Origin: Sphaerosporella brunnea
Lineage: Eukaryota > Ascomycota > Pezizomycetes > Pezizales > Pyronemataceae
Length of the DNA stretch: 64,000 nt
Direction: 5' to 3'
NCBI GenBank assembly: GCA_008704415.1
Contig: VXIS01000075.1
Span: forward strand, 62,001-126,000
Shown here: in pieces, positions 34,701 to 46,943 of the stretch
Position numbering within the stretch: the stretch's first letter is position 1
Layout: each line of letters starts with the position of its first letter
Made by a program: the position numbers and the translations under genes
The notes under the pieces: model-generated
The model's input: only the letters and a program-made list of their open reading frames with translations
Database searches by the model: none
Told to the model about the DNA's origin: nothing

Positions 34701-34950
34701 GTGGGAAATATCGGTGCTTGTGAAGTTCGAAGCGAGGGATGTCATGAAGCCGGCCAGTGAGGGGCGGCATCCCAAGTCATTGCCCTGGAATAGCAGGCTG
34801 TAGATACCTGGCTATCATGTAACTAGCGCTTCCTGACCATAGATAGTTGAGTCGAGTAAACCTCGTTAATAAAGGCTGAAAACGCTGGGTCCGGTCAGTG
34901 CTCGTGTTCGTAGGATTGTGGGTCCGTGACAGTGAGCTATCTGCGAGGCC
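31720..34950. other. Region of doubtful coding content
   Basis: Besides the small Cys-rich frame, open stretches occur on both strands, the longest on the plus strand at 33941-34609 (222 residues with one hydrophobic segment, ending SDELMWDGKIRKCEDALKEA). A stretch at about 33566-33650 reads ELPDETLEFAKQVAPNSE in a protein-like way behind a good acceptor but stops soon after. These may be remains of a decayed or multi-exon gene that I could not join. No confident model. Confidence 0.3.
32426..32722 (-). CDS. Small Cys-rich hypothetical protein, 98 aa
   Basis: A frame starting MPRILHCQCTNPRCQLRG contains seven Cys and several His residues (C-x-C, CSHWIHEQC, LPCGC), a layout that could bind zinc. 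The frame is open further upstream to 33187, but that part has no family look and the ATG at 32722 is the more natural start. It has no neighbours of known function. It may be a short fungal orphan or a chance frame. Confidence 0.35.
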   Translation of the reverse strand: MPRILHCQCTNPRCQLRGLISHGKLMAHGIVGCSHWIHEQCWEAWYDSELVRSGGFWTPEVRLPCGCVPGIAAKGLRAGCLLVQFLGAVLGGESGILS

Positions 34951-35079
34951 GAGTGATGACTCGTGACACAATCTCCGTATATTCTATATCGATATCACCA
35001 AGTCTGACCTTCTCACAACACTATCTCTCAATCGAAAACCCAAAATCCCTATCCAGCTTTCATTAGAAGTAGTGTGAAT

Positions 35080-36430
35080 ATTCCCTCCATATAGATACTT
35101 AGCAGGCACCAGCCTCAGCAGAGGCCTATTCGGTACATACCAGATGCAAAAATCCATACCGCATCATCTAAAATACATCTTGCCTTTTCATTCCGCCAAA
35201 ATGCCAAGCTAGTCCCGGAGTTCTTACCTTCTAATCCAGTTAGCAAAGCCTTGACCAAACCCTCGAGTGCAGGAGAAAAACGGTTTATGGGAAAAAAGAG
35301 TATCAGAACTTGGATAACAAATAGATACGACGCGCCGCACCGGCCTGCATGCAGGCCTCAGGCTTAACGAGAATATATACGCATCATCTACTTCCCCCTA
35401 GGCTCTCAGGACCTATAAATCGCGCGGAAATTTTTACCTACCTACCCAGGATCGAGCGGTTAATTAGCAAAGATTCAGAATACAAAAAAAAAAAAAAAAA
35501 CGGCAGCAGCGTCATCAAACCACCAGATCTCAGGATTGGAATAAATATACAACACGCCTCATAGACTTGTATAAAGCCTCAGAAGGACTATCGTGGGTAA
35601 TAGAAGAGCATCATAACTCGTGGCTTGCCGACGACATAAAAAGAAAACCAAACTCGGAGAAGTGGTTTCGTCGTACCTGCTGAAAGCACACCATAGGATT
35701 AGCAACCCAATTCTCGAAGATGGAAATAGAGTACCAAACAATAACCGGACATGTAGCATCAGAATGTTGATAGTAAATGAAACTTCACAGGCCAAGCTAG
35801 CTTGGTAGAGGTCTCAAAAGCTGCCCTATCAAAGAAAGCATCATATACGACGACGACGCCGGCTTCAGAAATTGGGAAAGAGACGATTTCGTACCTAAGC
35901 TACCTGACAGGCAGTTAGCTAAGCGTGCTTAAAATCCCCCCACCCTAAAAAGCAGCTGGAAGATAGATGGAAGCTATCAGTGCTCGAATACAGAACCCGC
36001 CTCATTGGCTTGATTTATAGACCTCAGATTAGAAGGACTATCGTGGTTCGTGGAAAGACATCATGTACCGTACGTATTTGAGTGTGGAAAAAAAACTTGG
36101 AGTTGAATCCAGAACATGGGTTTCGTACCTACCCAGACCCCAAGATTAACAAAACTATCTTCTAGTATGTGTGCGGGTGTAGTAATAGTAGTTACGACAC
36201 AAAGTGGGAATCAGAAAAAGAATTATTCGATCTTCAGCGGCCCAGATCTTGATCTTCGGCCTCAGAAGTTATCGTCTATGAGTTATTGGCTCATCCTGTG
36301 CAAGTTGGGGCCGGGTGGAGGAAGGGGGGGAGGGGGGAGAAGGGGAGGGGGGACGTACTTCAAATTCCGAGGATATCTGACCGCTCAAGTACATTCTATG
36401 CATTCCGATGCAGTCAGCGCCTGAAAACTC
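35080..36430. repeat. Degenerate tandem array, period about 226 bp
   Basis: Ordered short boxes recur with regular spacing. GCATCAT (or ACATCAT) starts at 35161, 35381, 35608, 35838 and 36058 (steps 220, 227, 230, 220). TACCT follows it at 35225, 35435, 35674, 35892 and 36126. TTAGCAAA-like boxes have their TTA at 35240, 35465, 35699, 35915 and 36146 (steps 225, 234, 216, 231). CCTCA precedes them at 35113, 35356, 35577, 35812 (as TCTCA), 36022 and 36260. Between boxes the units differ strongly except for local matches such as AAGGACTATCGTGG at 35583 and 36033. No coding frame runs through the array. Confidence 0.72.
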
Positions 36431-38050
36431 CGTGATGGCAGTGAATGTAGGCAGGGTTCATAACAAAGAAGGACTCAGAAAGGGAAATCTTAGTGTTGCA
36501 CTACTTCATGGATATGAACACCTCAGAAAGCCATGCAAATAGTTGGTGCATCATCTCTTTTACTATAAGGGGTCGGAAGGAGTGCTGCTTACCAGATGAT
36601 GCCAAGGACGTTCGAACACCGTTGTTTGCGGATGCGTCCGGAGCCTCCAGCTCTGTTGGTACTCGTAGTTCGGCAGCATGCGCCCATATATATATGTGGT
36701 CCGCAGCAGGGGTTGAGTTTCTCAGTTTCCTCTATTAGCCTTCAGATCCCACCGGGAAAAAAACGAAATATTGTAAATAAATCGGAAATTCGCAACCCAT
36801 CAGCGCCCTGAAAATGGAAAACGGAAGATTTTCTCATGGTAAGATCGGAACATGATAACTTTATGCCTGCATCCTATGGATCGATCCGCCGGCGTGCATC
36901 AACAGCTAGGTGGAAAGGCTCCATACCCGAAGATCGGTCCAATCCCAAAAATTCCCCGGCCCGATTCTAAACTAAAAGTGCATAATTATACAATCAGCAT
37001 TCGAAACTTTGACCGAATGAGGACGATGAAAACAGTTTCATGGTGGGGATGGATCAGATCTAGAGCTTTAAGATAGAATCATTGAATGCCTCGGCCGGCT
37101 AGCCTCAGTTGATAATACCTTATTTTGGAAGACATCATGCATGCATGCGGTAGTAGGTGGTTCGAAGCAAGTACTTTGCAAGGCCTTCGTACCTTCACGC
37201 CGGAGATGTAGAGCGTGGCCGTCACATCGAAAATCCAATCATCCCCGCCGATTTTACCTATTGCAGTCTCTTCAGGTCAGCATTCGACCTGCAATGGAAC
37301 ATCCAAGCAAAGAACTGCAACTGAGCCATCAAAGGCAAGCGTCAGAGGTCCAGAGATCGAACTTCACGAATAGCTTTTAGCTACTTCAGAAGCTAATACA
37401 ACATTAAGAAAAAGCATCATGAAATTTTGGGGCTCTTCAGAATTAGACATGGGGAGCGGAGTACCAACCTGGCTTTCACGCCCAGCTATCTCTCTCCAAA
37501 GTCAGCATCCGACATGAGAATTCATAGAGATAAACCCCCAACTCAGTGCAACGAGACTGCCCAATAATCAGAGCGTTAAGGTATATAACTTCATGGAAAA
37601 AAATCGTAGGTTGAAGAACTCCTCATGTAGGTGGCTGGTGGTGGCCGCGTGTAGATGGATTTTCTGCCAACGGGTTCTCTGACATTACCGTAGCTGCAAA
37701 TTATGGAACAGAACACTAACTGTTCGCCCAGGGTCAGCATCCTCAATTTCACGGCAATACAAGGACCAAAAACCTACAATGAAAAAGAAATCAGGGCGTC
37801 AGGTAGCGTTAAGGAATGTAAACTTTCATCGACCATCGGCGGGGTGGTCTCTGAAATTCAATGGAGCGTTAATGCATCACATCTCCTGGTGGGATAGGCA
37901 AAAGAGAGGGTATCCCCACATTCCCAAATTCGCATTTTCAGCTGATTCCTTTCATAGGGCCGCCAGCTTCGTGCATGAAGAACCGTACAAAAACGACGAG
38001 ATTTTCCTGGCATTTCAAAGCGGGCTTCCGTAGAGAGTTTTGATGGACAG
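36431..38050. repeat. Probable continuation of the 226-bp array, more diverged
   Basis: The same boxes appear less regularly: CATCAT at about 36550, 37135 and 37416, TTCGTACCT at about 37185, CTTCAGAAG at about 37384, and a GTCAGCATYCGAC box at about 37275 and 37495. A GCGTTAAGG..AACTTTCAT pair is at about 37571 and 37806. No gene is supported. Where the array ends is uncertain. Confidence 0.45.
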
Positions 38051-38686
38051 TGAAATTCGGAGAGGCAAAGCGCACACTCTTTTGGGTTGGAAGACAGCAA
38101 GGCCCTTAATGCAAACCGGAGAGACAATGGAAATCCCGCGGCCTGACATCATATCCATCCATATCCGAGAGCCTCCTCCTCTGTCCACTTCAACGCGGCT
38201 GTAGCCGGCGCCCTTTGGTTTACTATCATGTTCTGCTGGCTTCTGGGCCAAGTACGAATTTGGGCCGCCATTTGAACCGGGAAGTTTAAGCTACCCTGGC
38301 TAGCGTGCCCCCGCTCGGAGTTTAACTAAGCAAGAGAATGATCTTCACACGGATATGAAGCTCTGGTCACACAACAATAATCCGTGCGTTTACACGGTTC
38401 ACAAGAGCACTCGAATGTGGATACCATCGTTCATTACCCCTGATTTCTTTCCTCGCCATTGACCAACGTTTCAAAGCCCAGATAAAACAGCGTTTCTCAT
38501 TCCCAGTCAGACAAAAGAGATCCTCGGGTATCAGGTTGAGCTGACCATGCCGAGAAGACGGAAAGAGGGAGTGCAAACCCATGAGGGCGAGTGATATGGG
38601 CTCATTCAGGTTGGCAAACACAGTTTTCCCTCCCCAGCTAAGACCGTCGCCGAAAACGTTGAAGTTTACTTTGTATGGAGAAGGAA

Positions 38687-40571
38687 TCAAGGAGGTCCTT
38701 GGTGAATGAGTGACCCTCCTTTGGCCAAACACTGGGCTATAATGTGCTGACCAGGTTTGATGGGCCCCGGACGAATGCCGAGAGTGTACCCTAGGTGCGA
38801 CGCTACCCATCCCACGCGAAGCGGATAGTTGGATATGACCCCGCTGCGAACGGAAGAGTTAGCACTGGTTGGCACAACTTGAAGATGAGGGTCCTACTCC
38901 ACGCCGTCACTGCAAAAGATCATTATCAGCAAAAAATGTATCGTTAGGCCACCCGCATACTTACAGGATCACTTTCTGGATAGTGCTCTCATCATCAACT
39001 GTCCAGGGGGTAACCATCATCCCCAAACTGTGAGCCTTCTCGACCAACTGCCGGGTCGTAAATGGAACATAGTCGGGCTGGCTGATAGTACCGCCCGCGT
39101 CACCCGTCGCATTTGGAGAACCGTGGTGAGGAGAGATCACCTCTGCCCCCAGTTTATGAGCAGCCGAGATCCAATCCATGCCCCATATTCCCTCTACCAT
39201 ATCGACCAGTGTCTCATCAATCAGAGCGCCTACCCTGGAATCGGGGAACTTCTTTTTGATGCCGGCAATAGAGCGCCAATCGAATGACTGCAGAATCGTG
39301 CGCTCGAACATTCCATGTTTCTTGAGGACTGGGACGACGTTGTCGATATAGACCTCGACTGGGGGCGTGAAGGTGGGGAAGCGGATGTCAACTTTGGTCT
39401 AGGAAATTTAGTGCTATACGTGCTTTCAGGATGCGATGTAGAATGCTAACCTCGAGATTGATTTGCAGGTTCTCGTCGCGGCTGTAGCATTGTACGAATT
39501 CAAGGACTTCTTCCAGGGTTTGGACTTGGGCACCGGGGTAAACTGTATCACTTCAGTCAAACGTCTGCCTCGGCATAAGGAATGAAGTTTGCGATTTCAC
39601 GAGAGGTAGAGCGGCCGATAGATGCCCCAGGGAGAAACAAGCCGATGTTCCGACACTCCCGCGATCTATGGACGTATCAGCGTCAACATGAACCTCCAGC
39701 CTGGCGCGTCAGAACATCTGCTGAGCTTTGCCCCAAAGGACTTGCCACTCCCCGAAGTACTAGCCGCCTGAAGTGAGCTCTTACGTTTTGCTTGCTTGTG
39801 GCCTTCAGATTGTTGACTGCCGCAATCGAGTGTCTACCCACAAAGCTCATCAGTATCGAGAGGCAAATAACATTCACGGAGCTCAAGTACCTTGAGATTT
39901 GCTAAAGTGAGATTGGCTATAAACTACACGGGAGGTTAGTGAATCCAACTGTCACTCTGCGGGAATAATCTGACCTGCCCGACATAGTTTGCACCTGGAA
40001 CGGTATCAAAACACTTATCCGCTTCAATAGCGAAGTCATGCCACACAACTGGCTACGGAGCGGAGCGGAGCAGACTTAGCATCCAGAAAGTCCCATGATA
40101 GGGTGGCTTGGGAGAAAGAAAAAAAGCAACCAGGAGGTCCCATGATAGGGTGGCTTGGGAGAAAGAAAAAAGCAAATACGCACAATCCTGTCCTTAGTAA
40201 AGAGCTGTATGATCCCCTCTCGTCAGTCCGCCATACCACTTAGTAACGGACTAGACTGCTACTCACAACGTCCATCTCTATAACATCAGCACCAATATCG
40301 ATTGCATATGCGAACGAGTAAAGCGTGCCTATTCAACGCCGTACGAGACCATCAGTATTGCTGCCATCTGCAAGGTCCTCATCATCATCATCATCATCAT
40401 CATACTTTCAGCATGCATTCCCGCTCCTCCCCGATGCGCCTGCACCTGCAACGGCTTTTCCTCGGACCATACCAGGTTCTGCTGTTCTGCTGTCAAAGGG
40501 ATAATAGGGGCGGTGCACGATGCAGCGTGGTAGCCCAGAAAAATGGCGGTTAATTTTCCAGCGTTGACCAT
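38687..40571 (-). CDS. Glycerophosphodiester phosphodiesterase (GDPD)
   Basis: Hydrolyses glycerophosphodiesters to glycerol-3-phosphate and an alcohol. Ten exons on the minus strand: 40571-40406, 40328-40267, 40204-40180, 40048-39975, 39923-39891, 39833-39785, 39542-39451, 39398-38965, 38909-38898 and 38843-38687, in frame, 367 residues. Catalytic motifs are present in order: QAHRGG (His, Arg), DVIEMDV (Glu, Asp), VLVWHDF (second His), LQINLETKVD (Glu-x-Lys), PWTVDD and LDGVDGVISNYP near the end. The ninth exon is only 12 nt. Intron 6 (242 nt) is long for this window; intron 1 carries an ATG microsatellite and intron 3 a 47-bp duplication. The N-terminus may be a weak signal sequence. Substrate and location are unknown. 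Confidence 0.9.
40091..40174. repeat. 47-bp tandem duplication inside a GDPD intron
   Basis: TCCCATGATAGGGTGGCTTG and the following 17 bases occur at 40091 and again at 40138, almost identical. Both lie inside intron 3 of the phosphodiesterase gene, lengthening it to 131 nt without touching the splice sites. Confidence 0.85.
40381..40403. repeat. ATC/ATG trinucleotide microsatellite in GDPD intron 1
   Basis: About eight ATC units (ATG on the gene strand) begin right at the donor site of intron 1, so slippage would change the distance from donor to branch point but not the coding frame. Confidence 0.85.
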
Positions 40572-43194
40572 GGCGGGGTGTAACTCAAACGACGATGGAC
40601 GACGATAAGGAGAAAAGAGGGGACGGGACGGCTGAGGTGCCAGCGGAGGAGTGGGCTTTTTTTATGGGTCACGGGTTGAAACGGAGGCACCGCTTTCTTT
40701 GAATGGCACACATTATTACTGGCACTTCCCGCACCCGTTCCTGTGCTTTATCATTGGAGCTTTTGCCTGTTAGGGAAGTACTGTGTCAGGGTTGGCTGGC
40801 GTTGGACTGCGGGGTGAGCGCCGAGGTGAAGATAAACAGCAGTGAGTGGTACGGTACATATGCTGATAAGCAGTGTGCTTGGAGGATTTATATGCAAAGA
40901 AATGCATTATTATTGAGGATGCAAATCGATGGGAGGCTCCGCTGGTGCAGGGCGCAGCGTGGACGACGTACAGATTTCGGGGGTGTGGATCAGCTTGGTT
41001 GCTGCCATCCGCCAAATGCTGAGGAGGAGGCCTGGGCCGCACGCGACGTTAAACCAGGTCACCCCTTACCTGAGTTACCGTTTATCTGATAGCGGAAACA
41101 CTTGCACACCCACACCTACGGAAACAAACAAACAAACAAGTTGACTAAGCTGTTCGTAGAGTGCGTACTTGAAACCTGTTTCCATTTAACGTCAAAATCC
41201 GGCAATTGCATGACCTTCTCCACCCGTAGCCAAGTCAGCTCGCGACATCGCTCAACCACGGCAAGCTCAATTAACCCACCAATCCCTTGTTCCACAAGGT
41301 TGCTGCATGTCCTGGCTCTAAGCGCGATATATAGCAAATACAAAGATCATTGGTCGTGCAGCCGTTCGTCCAGTAATGTCCCTCCCAATGCAATTGACTT
41401 ACCAAGTGGCCCGCAAGCGGCTGGCGGGCTTTGTAAACGGGAGCAAATTTATCAAGCATACTCCCCGTCGAGTTCTTTGGTAAGAAGAATGCCGGCACAC
41501 TTGGTAAGCGGAATACATTCGGTCACTCACAAATACCCTCTCCAGAACACTTATCAACTTGCCCTAAGCTTGGCGTCACACCTAACATCTCTATCCCCTT
41601 AGGTCTTCGCAACCAAATCCTCGACCCTTTTTCCTCTGCCGGGAAGTTGAGCTTTCTGTTCCGTACATCGAGCTTTGAGTGGTTGTGTAAGTACATACTA
41701 TAAGCTAGGCTATGCGAACACCAGCCCTTTCCCCACGTATCAATATAGTATTTCTCTTGGTGGCCATAAACGCCCTGAAACTTCTGAGCTCGTGCTTCTA
41801 GAGTAGCGTTCATATCAAGCAGGAGTTAGATATCCCGATTCTCAAACCAGGCCTGGCGCTCTGCTCCGCTCTAGGCTTGGAGCGGATCCCAAATTGCATT
41901 CGGGGTCTGGACGCATTAGAGTTCCATCTCAACGTCGCCCACGCAGCCAGTGGTAGCGGCCTTCACATTCCCCGCCCTCTCCACGATCTCGCTCTCGCGC
42001 GCGGCACAGACCATCCAACGACATTTCCCGCAGTATGCTGCAGGATGTTCCCTTTTGATCATCGAAGACGACCAAATTGCATGTACCTTGGATGGAGGTC
42101 TTTGTATCCATCCTCAATCCTACTCCACACCGATAGTTCTAAGGATAAAGAACCTTCATTTCCTATATCCTCCTCACCCGCGCGACTTCGACTTTGATAT
42201 TACCAGTAACCACGAACTTCCAAGACCCGTGGCTACTAGCCATCTCGGCTGTCCCAAAGAGTGATGGACCCCAACATCACCGCCGATCTCAACACCATAA
42301 TCCCCACCTTTCAAGGCTACCGCTCCCGCCTATACCCATGGAACCCGCAGATGCTCAGCCTCGATCAGAACGACATGGGGAGGGGGGCTGAGGACGACAA
42401 CGACTCAGAGGACAACTCGGGCGAATGAAAAGCGATGGAATGACCGAGAGATAGAGAGGCTTATATACTTCTGGAGAGGAAAACTTTCCCCTGGAGTTCT
42501 TGTTTCCGCCCCCTCCCGGGGGCGTCCATGCATTTGTCCCTGTGAGTTTTCTCCTGCGGTTTTAATTACTCTGGACCCCGAAGAGCTACGACTCTTTGAG
42601 CGACGTGTTTGATATACGACCAACGCCAGTCGTATTGTTCTGAGAAGTCCCAAAACCCGCATTATCAGACCATAAAAGCCCCAAAACTGACTAAAGCGCC
42701 AAATTACTTTCATTCCTTCAGGATATACTTAGTATTCGTTGTGTTTTGGCGCAAGTGGAGATATGGCAGCACATCAGCCCAAAAACAAGCCATGGCTGCA
42801 AGAGCGTCGACACAATCCAAAAAAACAGCTTCAAATCACTCCGGGACACCCCAATTTGGGATAGCAAACTATATGTATTGTACAGGGTATGTAAGTAGCT
42901 ATTCCATCATCAAAAAGCCAAGTGTCATAACACGCTCTGTCCTCTCCATCCCTCTTCAAAACCGATCAATGCAAGGAAAGCCATAAGCAAACTTGTTAGA
43001 ACACAAAAAAACACAAAAAACACCTCTCCTCAAGGATAAAAGACAAACAAGCAACACGAAAAAGAAAAACAAAAAACGAGCCGTACACAATAAAATCCCT
43101 CCAAGCAAGGCACCAGCTAGCTACAGCCACTTACAAAGTAAGAAAAGTACTCGATGTATGCGTCACTTTATCCAGCAACTCATTTCTTTCAATC
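40572..43194. other. Intergenic, about 2.6 kb, no firm gene
   Basis: Several short frames overlap at 41877-42428, including one on the plus strand starting MDPNITADLNTIIPTFQGY at 42262 (54 residues) and another at 41950-42264. None joins into a gene with recognised domains. The minus-strand frame 41523-41813 (96 residues) is likewise unsupported. A-rich low-complexity sequence at 43000 to 43090 precedes the 3' end of the next gene. Confidence 0.4.
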
Positions 43195-45615
43195 TCATTG
43201 GGCCATGCCGATAGGCACACTGACGCGCCTGGTAACATCCCGCTTCAGATCCGCCATGCTTCTGCTGCTTCTCCAAAAATTGTATTCACTGGCATACTCC
43301 TCTTCCTGAAAATCCGTGTAAATTCCCAAGTGCCTTGATTGTTTGCGAACGACCTCATTGCCCTCTTCCTCGGCGGTATCGTCTCCACCGTCTGCAAATG
43401 GAAAGACCACGCAATCGTCGTAGGCAGTGTTTCGAGCTAGTCGGTACATGCTTTTTCCAGTGGGTCTCCGGGAGGGCATCGTTCTCGCTGTATTACTGCG
43501 GAGTAAGGAGCCTTCTCTCCTTGTGTAGACTGAAACAGATGTTGCGGTGGCGCTCTCTGATCCAACCGACCGCACGCTCAACATCTTCTGCGGAGGTGTA
43601 CTTTTGATCTCGGTTTCCACTTTTAAAGTCTCTGGAGCCTTTTCTTCGTTTGTTGGCTTGGCCACTTCTGTTTCTGATGTTCCAGCTTTTGATGAAGCCT
43701 TAAAGCCCGAAGCGCTCACTTTCTCTCTGAGCCTGGCCATGCTGTGGGTGAATGACTTTCTCAACAACAAAGAGCTCGGGCGGCCACTGTCCTGTTTGCC
43801 AAGATGGTCAAATCGGCCTAGGCTTTCTTCAGTTGCCATGGCAACTTCACGAAGTCCCGATCTTTGTTCTTTGAATGATGCCGAACGCTTCAAGTCGGTC
43901 GATTCGTGACGTCCGGTGGAAGAGCCAGTCCGGGAATACCAACTGGCCCGTGGACGTACCGTTTGGCCACTCCTTGAGCTACCGGAATAGGAATTCCGCC
44001 CTGAGTATTCATTCGGCATTACAGTTGTTGAAATGGTGTCGTCAGGAGTGCGCTTCGTATCAAAGGTAGCTGGAGTCTGCAAAGAGCTTACACTGGTAGC
44101 GCTGCTATAATCTGCACCAGTAATTCCCGATTTCACAAAGTTGAAAACACCGGTAAGTGCTCGACTTGAACTCGTGCGTTTCTGTGGCTTGATCGGGGGT
44201 TCTGTTGGTTTCCCGGGGTCCTTTTTCACCAGCGAAAGCTCCGTTCTCTGGACAGCTTTGTCATGGGCCTCTTCGGGAACCATCTCAGAGATTGCTTCGG
44301 CTCTTATAACGGTCCGAGCTGGACTGGATTCACCACCGTTCCAAGGGAAACTAAACTTTGAAAAACCTGGAGAGTCTTCCATACCATTGAGGCTAGCCAT
44401 GGAGTGGGCGCGCATGAGTCGATCCATGGATTTCTTCTTCAGATACCGAGAGGGCATAGTGGCGTGCTGCCTAGCGTATCCGGTATCTGCGAGTTCGACC
44501 TTGGAATCTTGGGGCGTTTGAGTCTGGGATTCACCGGATGGGTAGAAGGAGGAAGCACTATTAATCCCTTGCTGCACAAACAACGTGGATTTTGATTGCT
44601 TTCTCGGAAGTGACCCAGGTGGATGGCTGAATCTAACGTTGAGTTCAGCCTCAACGGAAGCCGGCGAGTTGACGTCCCGCAGTCCGACTTGCGACGCGGA
44701 AGAACCGAAGAAAGTGCTCGTGGAAGGCTTCAATAAGTTGGGGATGCGAGAGAAGATCTCCTCTGACGGAAACCTCAGGGCCTCCTTTTTGGCACGAGCT
44801 CCCATGCTCCCTTCTGTAAGCTTTGTTTTGATTTCTGGAAGCTCATGCCTGAGCTTGCCTGAGCGAGTTAACACAGCACCCGAATCTTTTGCCGTAATGT
44901 CTGCCTCCGAACGATCCTCAGAGTCAAGGTCCACCAGATCATATCGACTCGCAGCGGCGATCTCCCCAGCAAGCATTGCCTTCTGCTGGAGCCCGTACAG
45001 ATTTTCAATAGTCATACTCGGCAGCTGATAAGTAGATGCGAACTGTGTAGTCTTGTAAAACAGCGCTGTAGCCTCACTTGTTGCTCGCGGTGGTTCCGTA
45101 GTCCCCAAAATCGCATATGAGTTGGCATTAGTTTCGAAGGCATTGGGCTCATGTAGGTGCGAATCTTCAAAAAACGGAGAGTCTGGCGAACTTTCCTCGA
45201 AAGAGTATCTCCTAAAATGGAAGCGTATCTCAATGAATGAATCTTTGACAACGCACATGCATGGGTTGCCTTACCGGCGGACGGAGCGACCATCATGCCA
45301 ATTATTTCCAAAAGCGGGAGCTTCGGTCTCGATGTACAACGGTTCTCGAACCTCTCTTGCATCCTCATCGTATGACGGGGCCCTTCCATACTCTTCTTTC
45401 AAGGCTGCACGCAGCCGGGATTTCTCTCGCTCCTCCTCTTCGGCACGAAGCAGCTCCCTTCCCTCCCGATAGAACTTTTCGATGTTTTTTTTGGATGCTC
45501 GGGGCCGTGGAGTTGAAAGCCTGCGGACAAGCTTAGGGACCACTGCTCGTGGCGCTGCTGGAACGATTGTAGACGGCTTTTTGGTCTCGTCTTTGCTGCA
45601 GCATAGCAAACCCAT
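43195..45615 (-). CDS. Probable lipid-anchored, Ser-rich disordered protein, 785 aa
   Basis: Two exons, 45615-45275 and 45211-43195, with a 63-nt intron. The N-terminus MGLLCCSKDE has Gly2 followed by two cysteines, the classic layout for N-myristoylation plus palmitoylation, so attachment to the plasma or vacuolar membrane is likely. A basic stretch KKNIEKFYREGRELLR and a charged coiled coil follow. The large second exon is Ser/Thr/Arg-rich and disordered, with many possible phosphorylation sites. The C-terminus (EEEYASEYNFWRSSRSMADL) looks conserved. I recognise no family and propose no enzyme activity. Frame and splice sites are consistent, so the gene is probably real. Confidence 0.72.
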
Positions 45616-46071
45616 TGCTTTTGATGCTCAAGGCGTTCACTGTTGGTGCAGGAAAGTAGGCGTGAGAGGTGGAGCAATTGAGAGGAGAGGCAGATGGGAT
45701 GGAGTGGTTCTCAAAAATGGGGAGTGTTTTTCAGAAATACAAAACTGACGGAAGCGGCGGGGACTTGCTGTTGAGTGACGGTGTTGGCGCAACACGGAGC
45801 TGTGTGTGTTGCCATGTTCCTGCTGTACCCAAAATCCTTAAACATGATTCCCCGCTGCCAACAGCAGAGTACATCATCACTTTCAACCGTTCCTTCGTTC
45901 CTTCGGGGGAAACACAGGCAGCACTGTCTTCACGCTGCGCATGCAGATTGCATCGCTTGACGTTCCCTTTGGGCCTCGTGTTCATTCCCCTTTAATTGAC
46001 AAAATGGCAGCTTATTACATAAGACAACATTTGCAGAGAATCCCACACCTTTCACAACCCTCTCCGAACGC

Positions 46072-46576
46072 CTACGAATACGCCTCGTACGCCACCGCCA
46101 GTAACTGGCAGTTCTTCGCGCCAGTATACTCCTCCAGAGTGTTCACCCTAAGCATTCTCTCAACCGCCTTCACACACAGTCCGAACCCCGCCTCCTTGAT
46201 CTGGTCGGCAAAATCCAGGATCTCCGTCAGCTTCAGATCCGGTAGAAACTTCTCAGCGGTCTCGCAAGCGAGCTTGCCGTCCCGGTCCAGGTCCAAGAGC
46301 TCAGCATATCGGTTGCCGGAGGCGAATATTTCGAGGAAGCTCAGATCGGACGTTTTGGTCCATGCCTTGACATGGTCTCGGCGGAGCTGGTAGAAGGTGT
46401 AAAGATCGTTCACAGGGCGGTGCAGCCACATGGAGTGGATACGGGTGCCGAAGTGGTAGAATGCCTGCGAAGTTAGTCGGCCGACAAACAGGTTGCATCG
46501 AATTTGCTCTGAAGAGACCACTTACGATCAGGATGATGTCCCGAGCCTTCTCTTCGACCTGGCTTTGGGCGGGCAT
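46072..46576 (-). CDS. Uncharacterised helical protein, 147 aa
   Basis: Two exons, 46576-46526 and 46464-46072, with a 61-nt intron (donor GTAAGT) join as ARDIILI-AFYHFGTRIHSMW. The protein is soluble, rich in helix formers, without low complexity (for example LHRPVNDLYTFYQLRRDHVK and LDLDRDGKLACETAEKFL), which speaks for a folded and conserved protein. No family is recognised. It is divergent from the gene at 46944, with 367 bp between the starts. Confidence 0.65.
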
Positions 46577-46943
46577 TGTGGTCTGGATTTGCAGCTCGTG
46601 AAGCGGTTAAAGACGTGGAGAGTTGCAAAGTGACGGGTAGTTTGTCGATGTGTCGGCCAGTCACTGGCTCACGAGGCAGCACTCGAAGAAAGCTACGGGG
46701 CCCAACAAGAAAACGGGGCAGTCTGTCAATACAAAGGGGGTTGCGTTGCAACCACCGGAGACACCTCAATGAAAGTCTGTAGTTAGATAACTACTCGAAT
46801 AGAAGTGGGAATGGGGGAGGCGGCGATGCTACTTGAAGCGGCCCGGCGGACGATTTTTGTCTTCAAGTTGCTTGCACCTTGTATTAATAGGTTGCCCGTC
46901 ATAGGGTTGCACTCCAGCTCAGTTACAAAAGTTCACCTCCATT
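46577..46943. promoter_or_regulatory. Divergent promoter region, 367 bp
   Basis: Lies between two start codons on opposite strands. It has no visible repeat or RNA gene. It must contain both promoters; individual sites cannot be named. Confidence 0.5.

Noticed and set aside
41877..42428. Possible gene on the plus strand upstream of 42428
   Set aside because: Three overlapping frames, none with recognised domains or a consistent set of splice sites.
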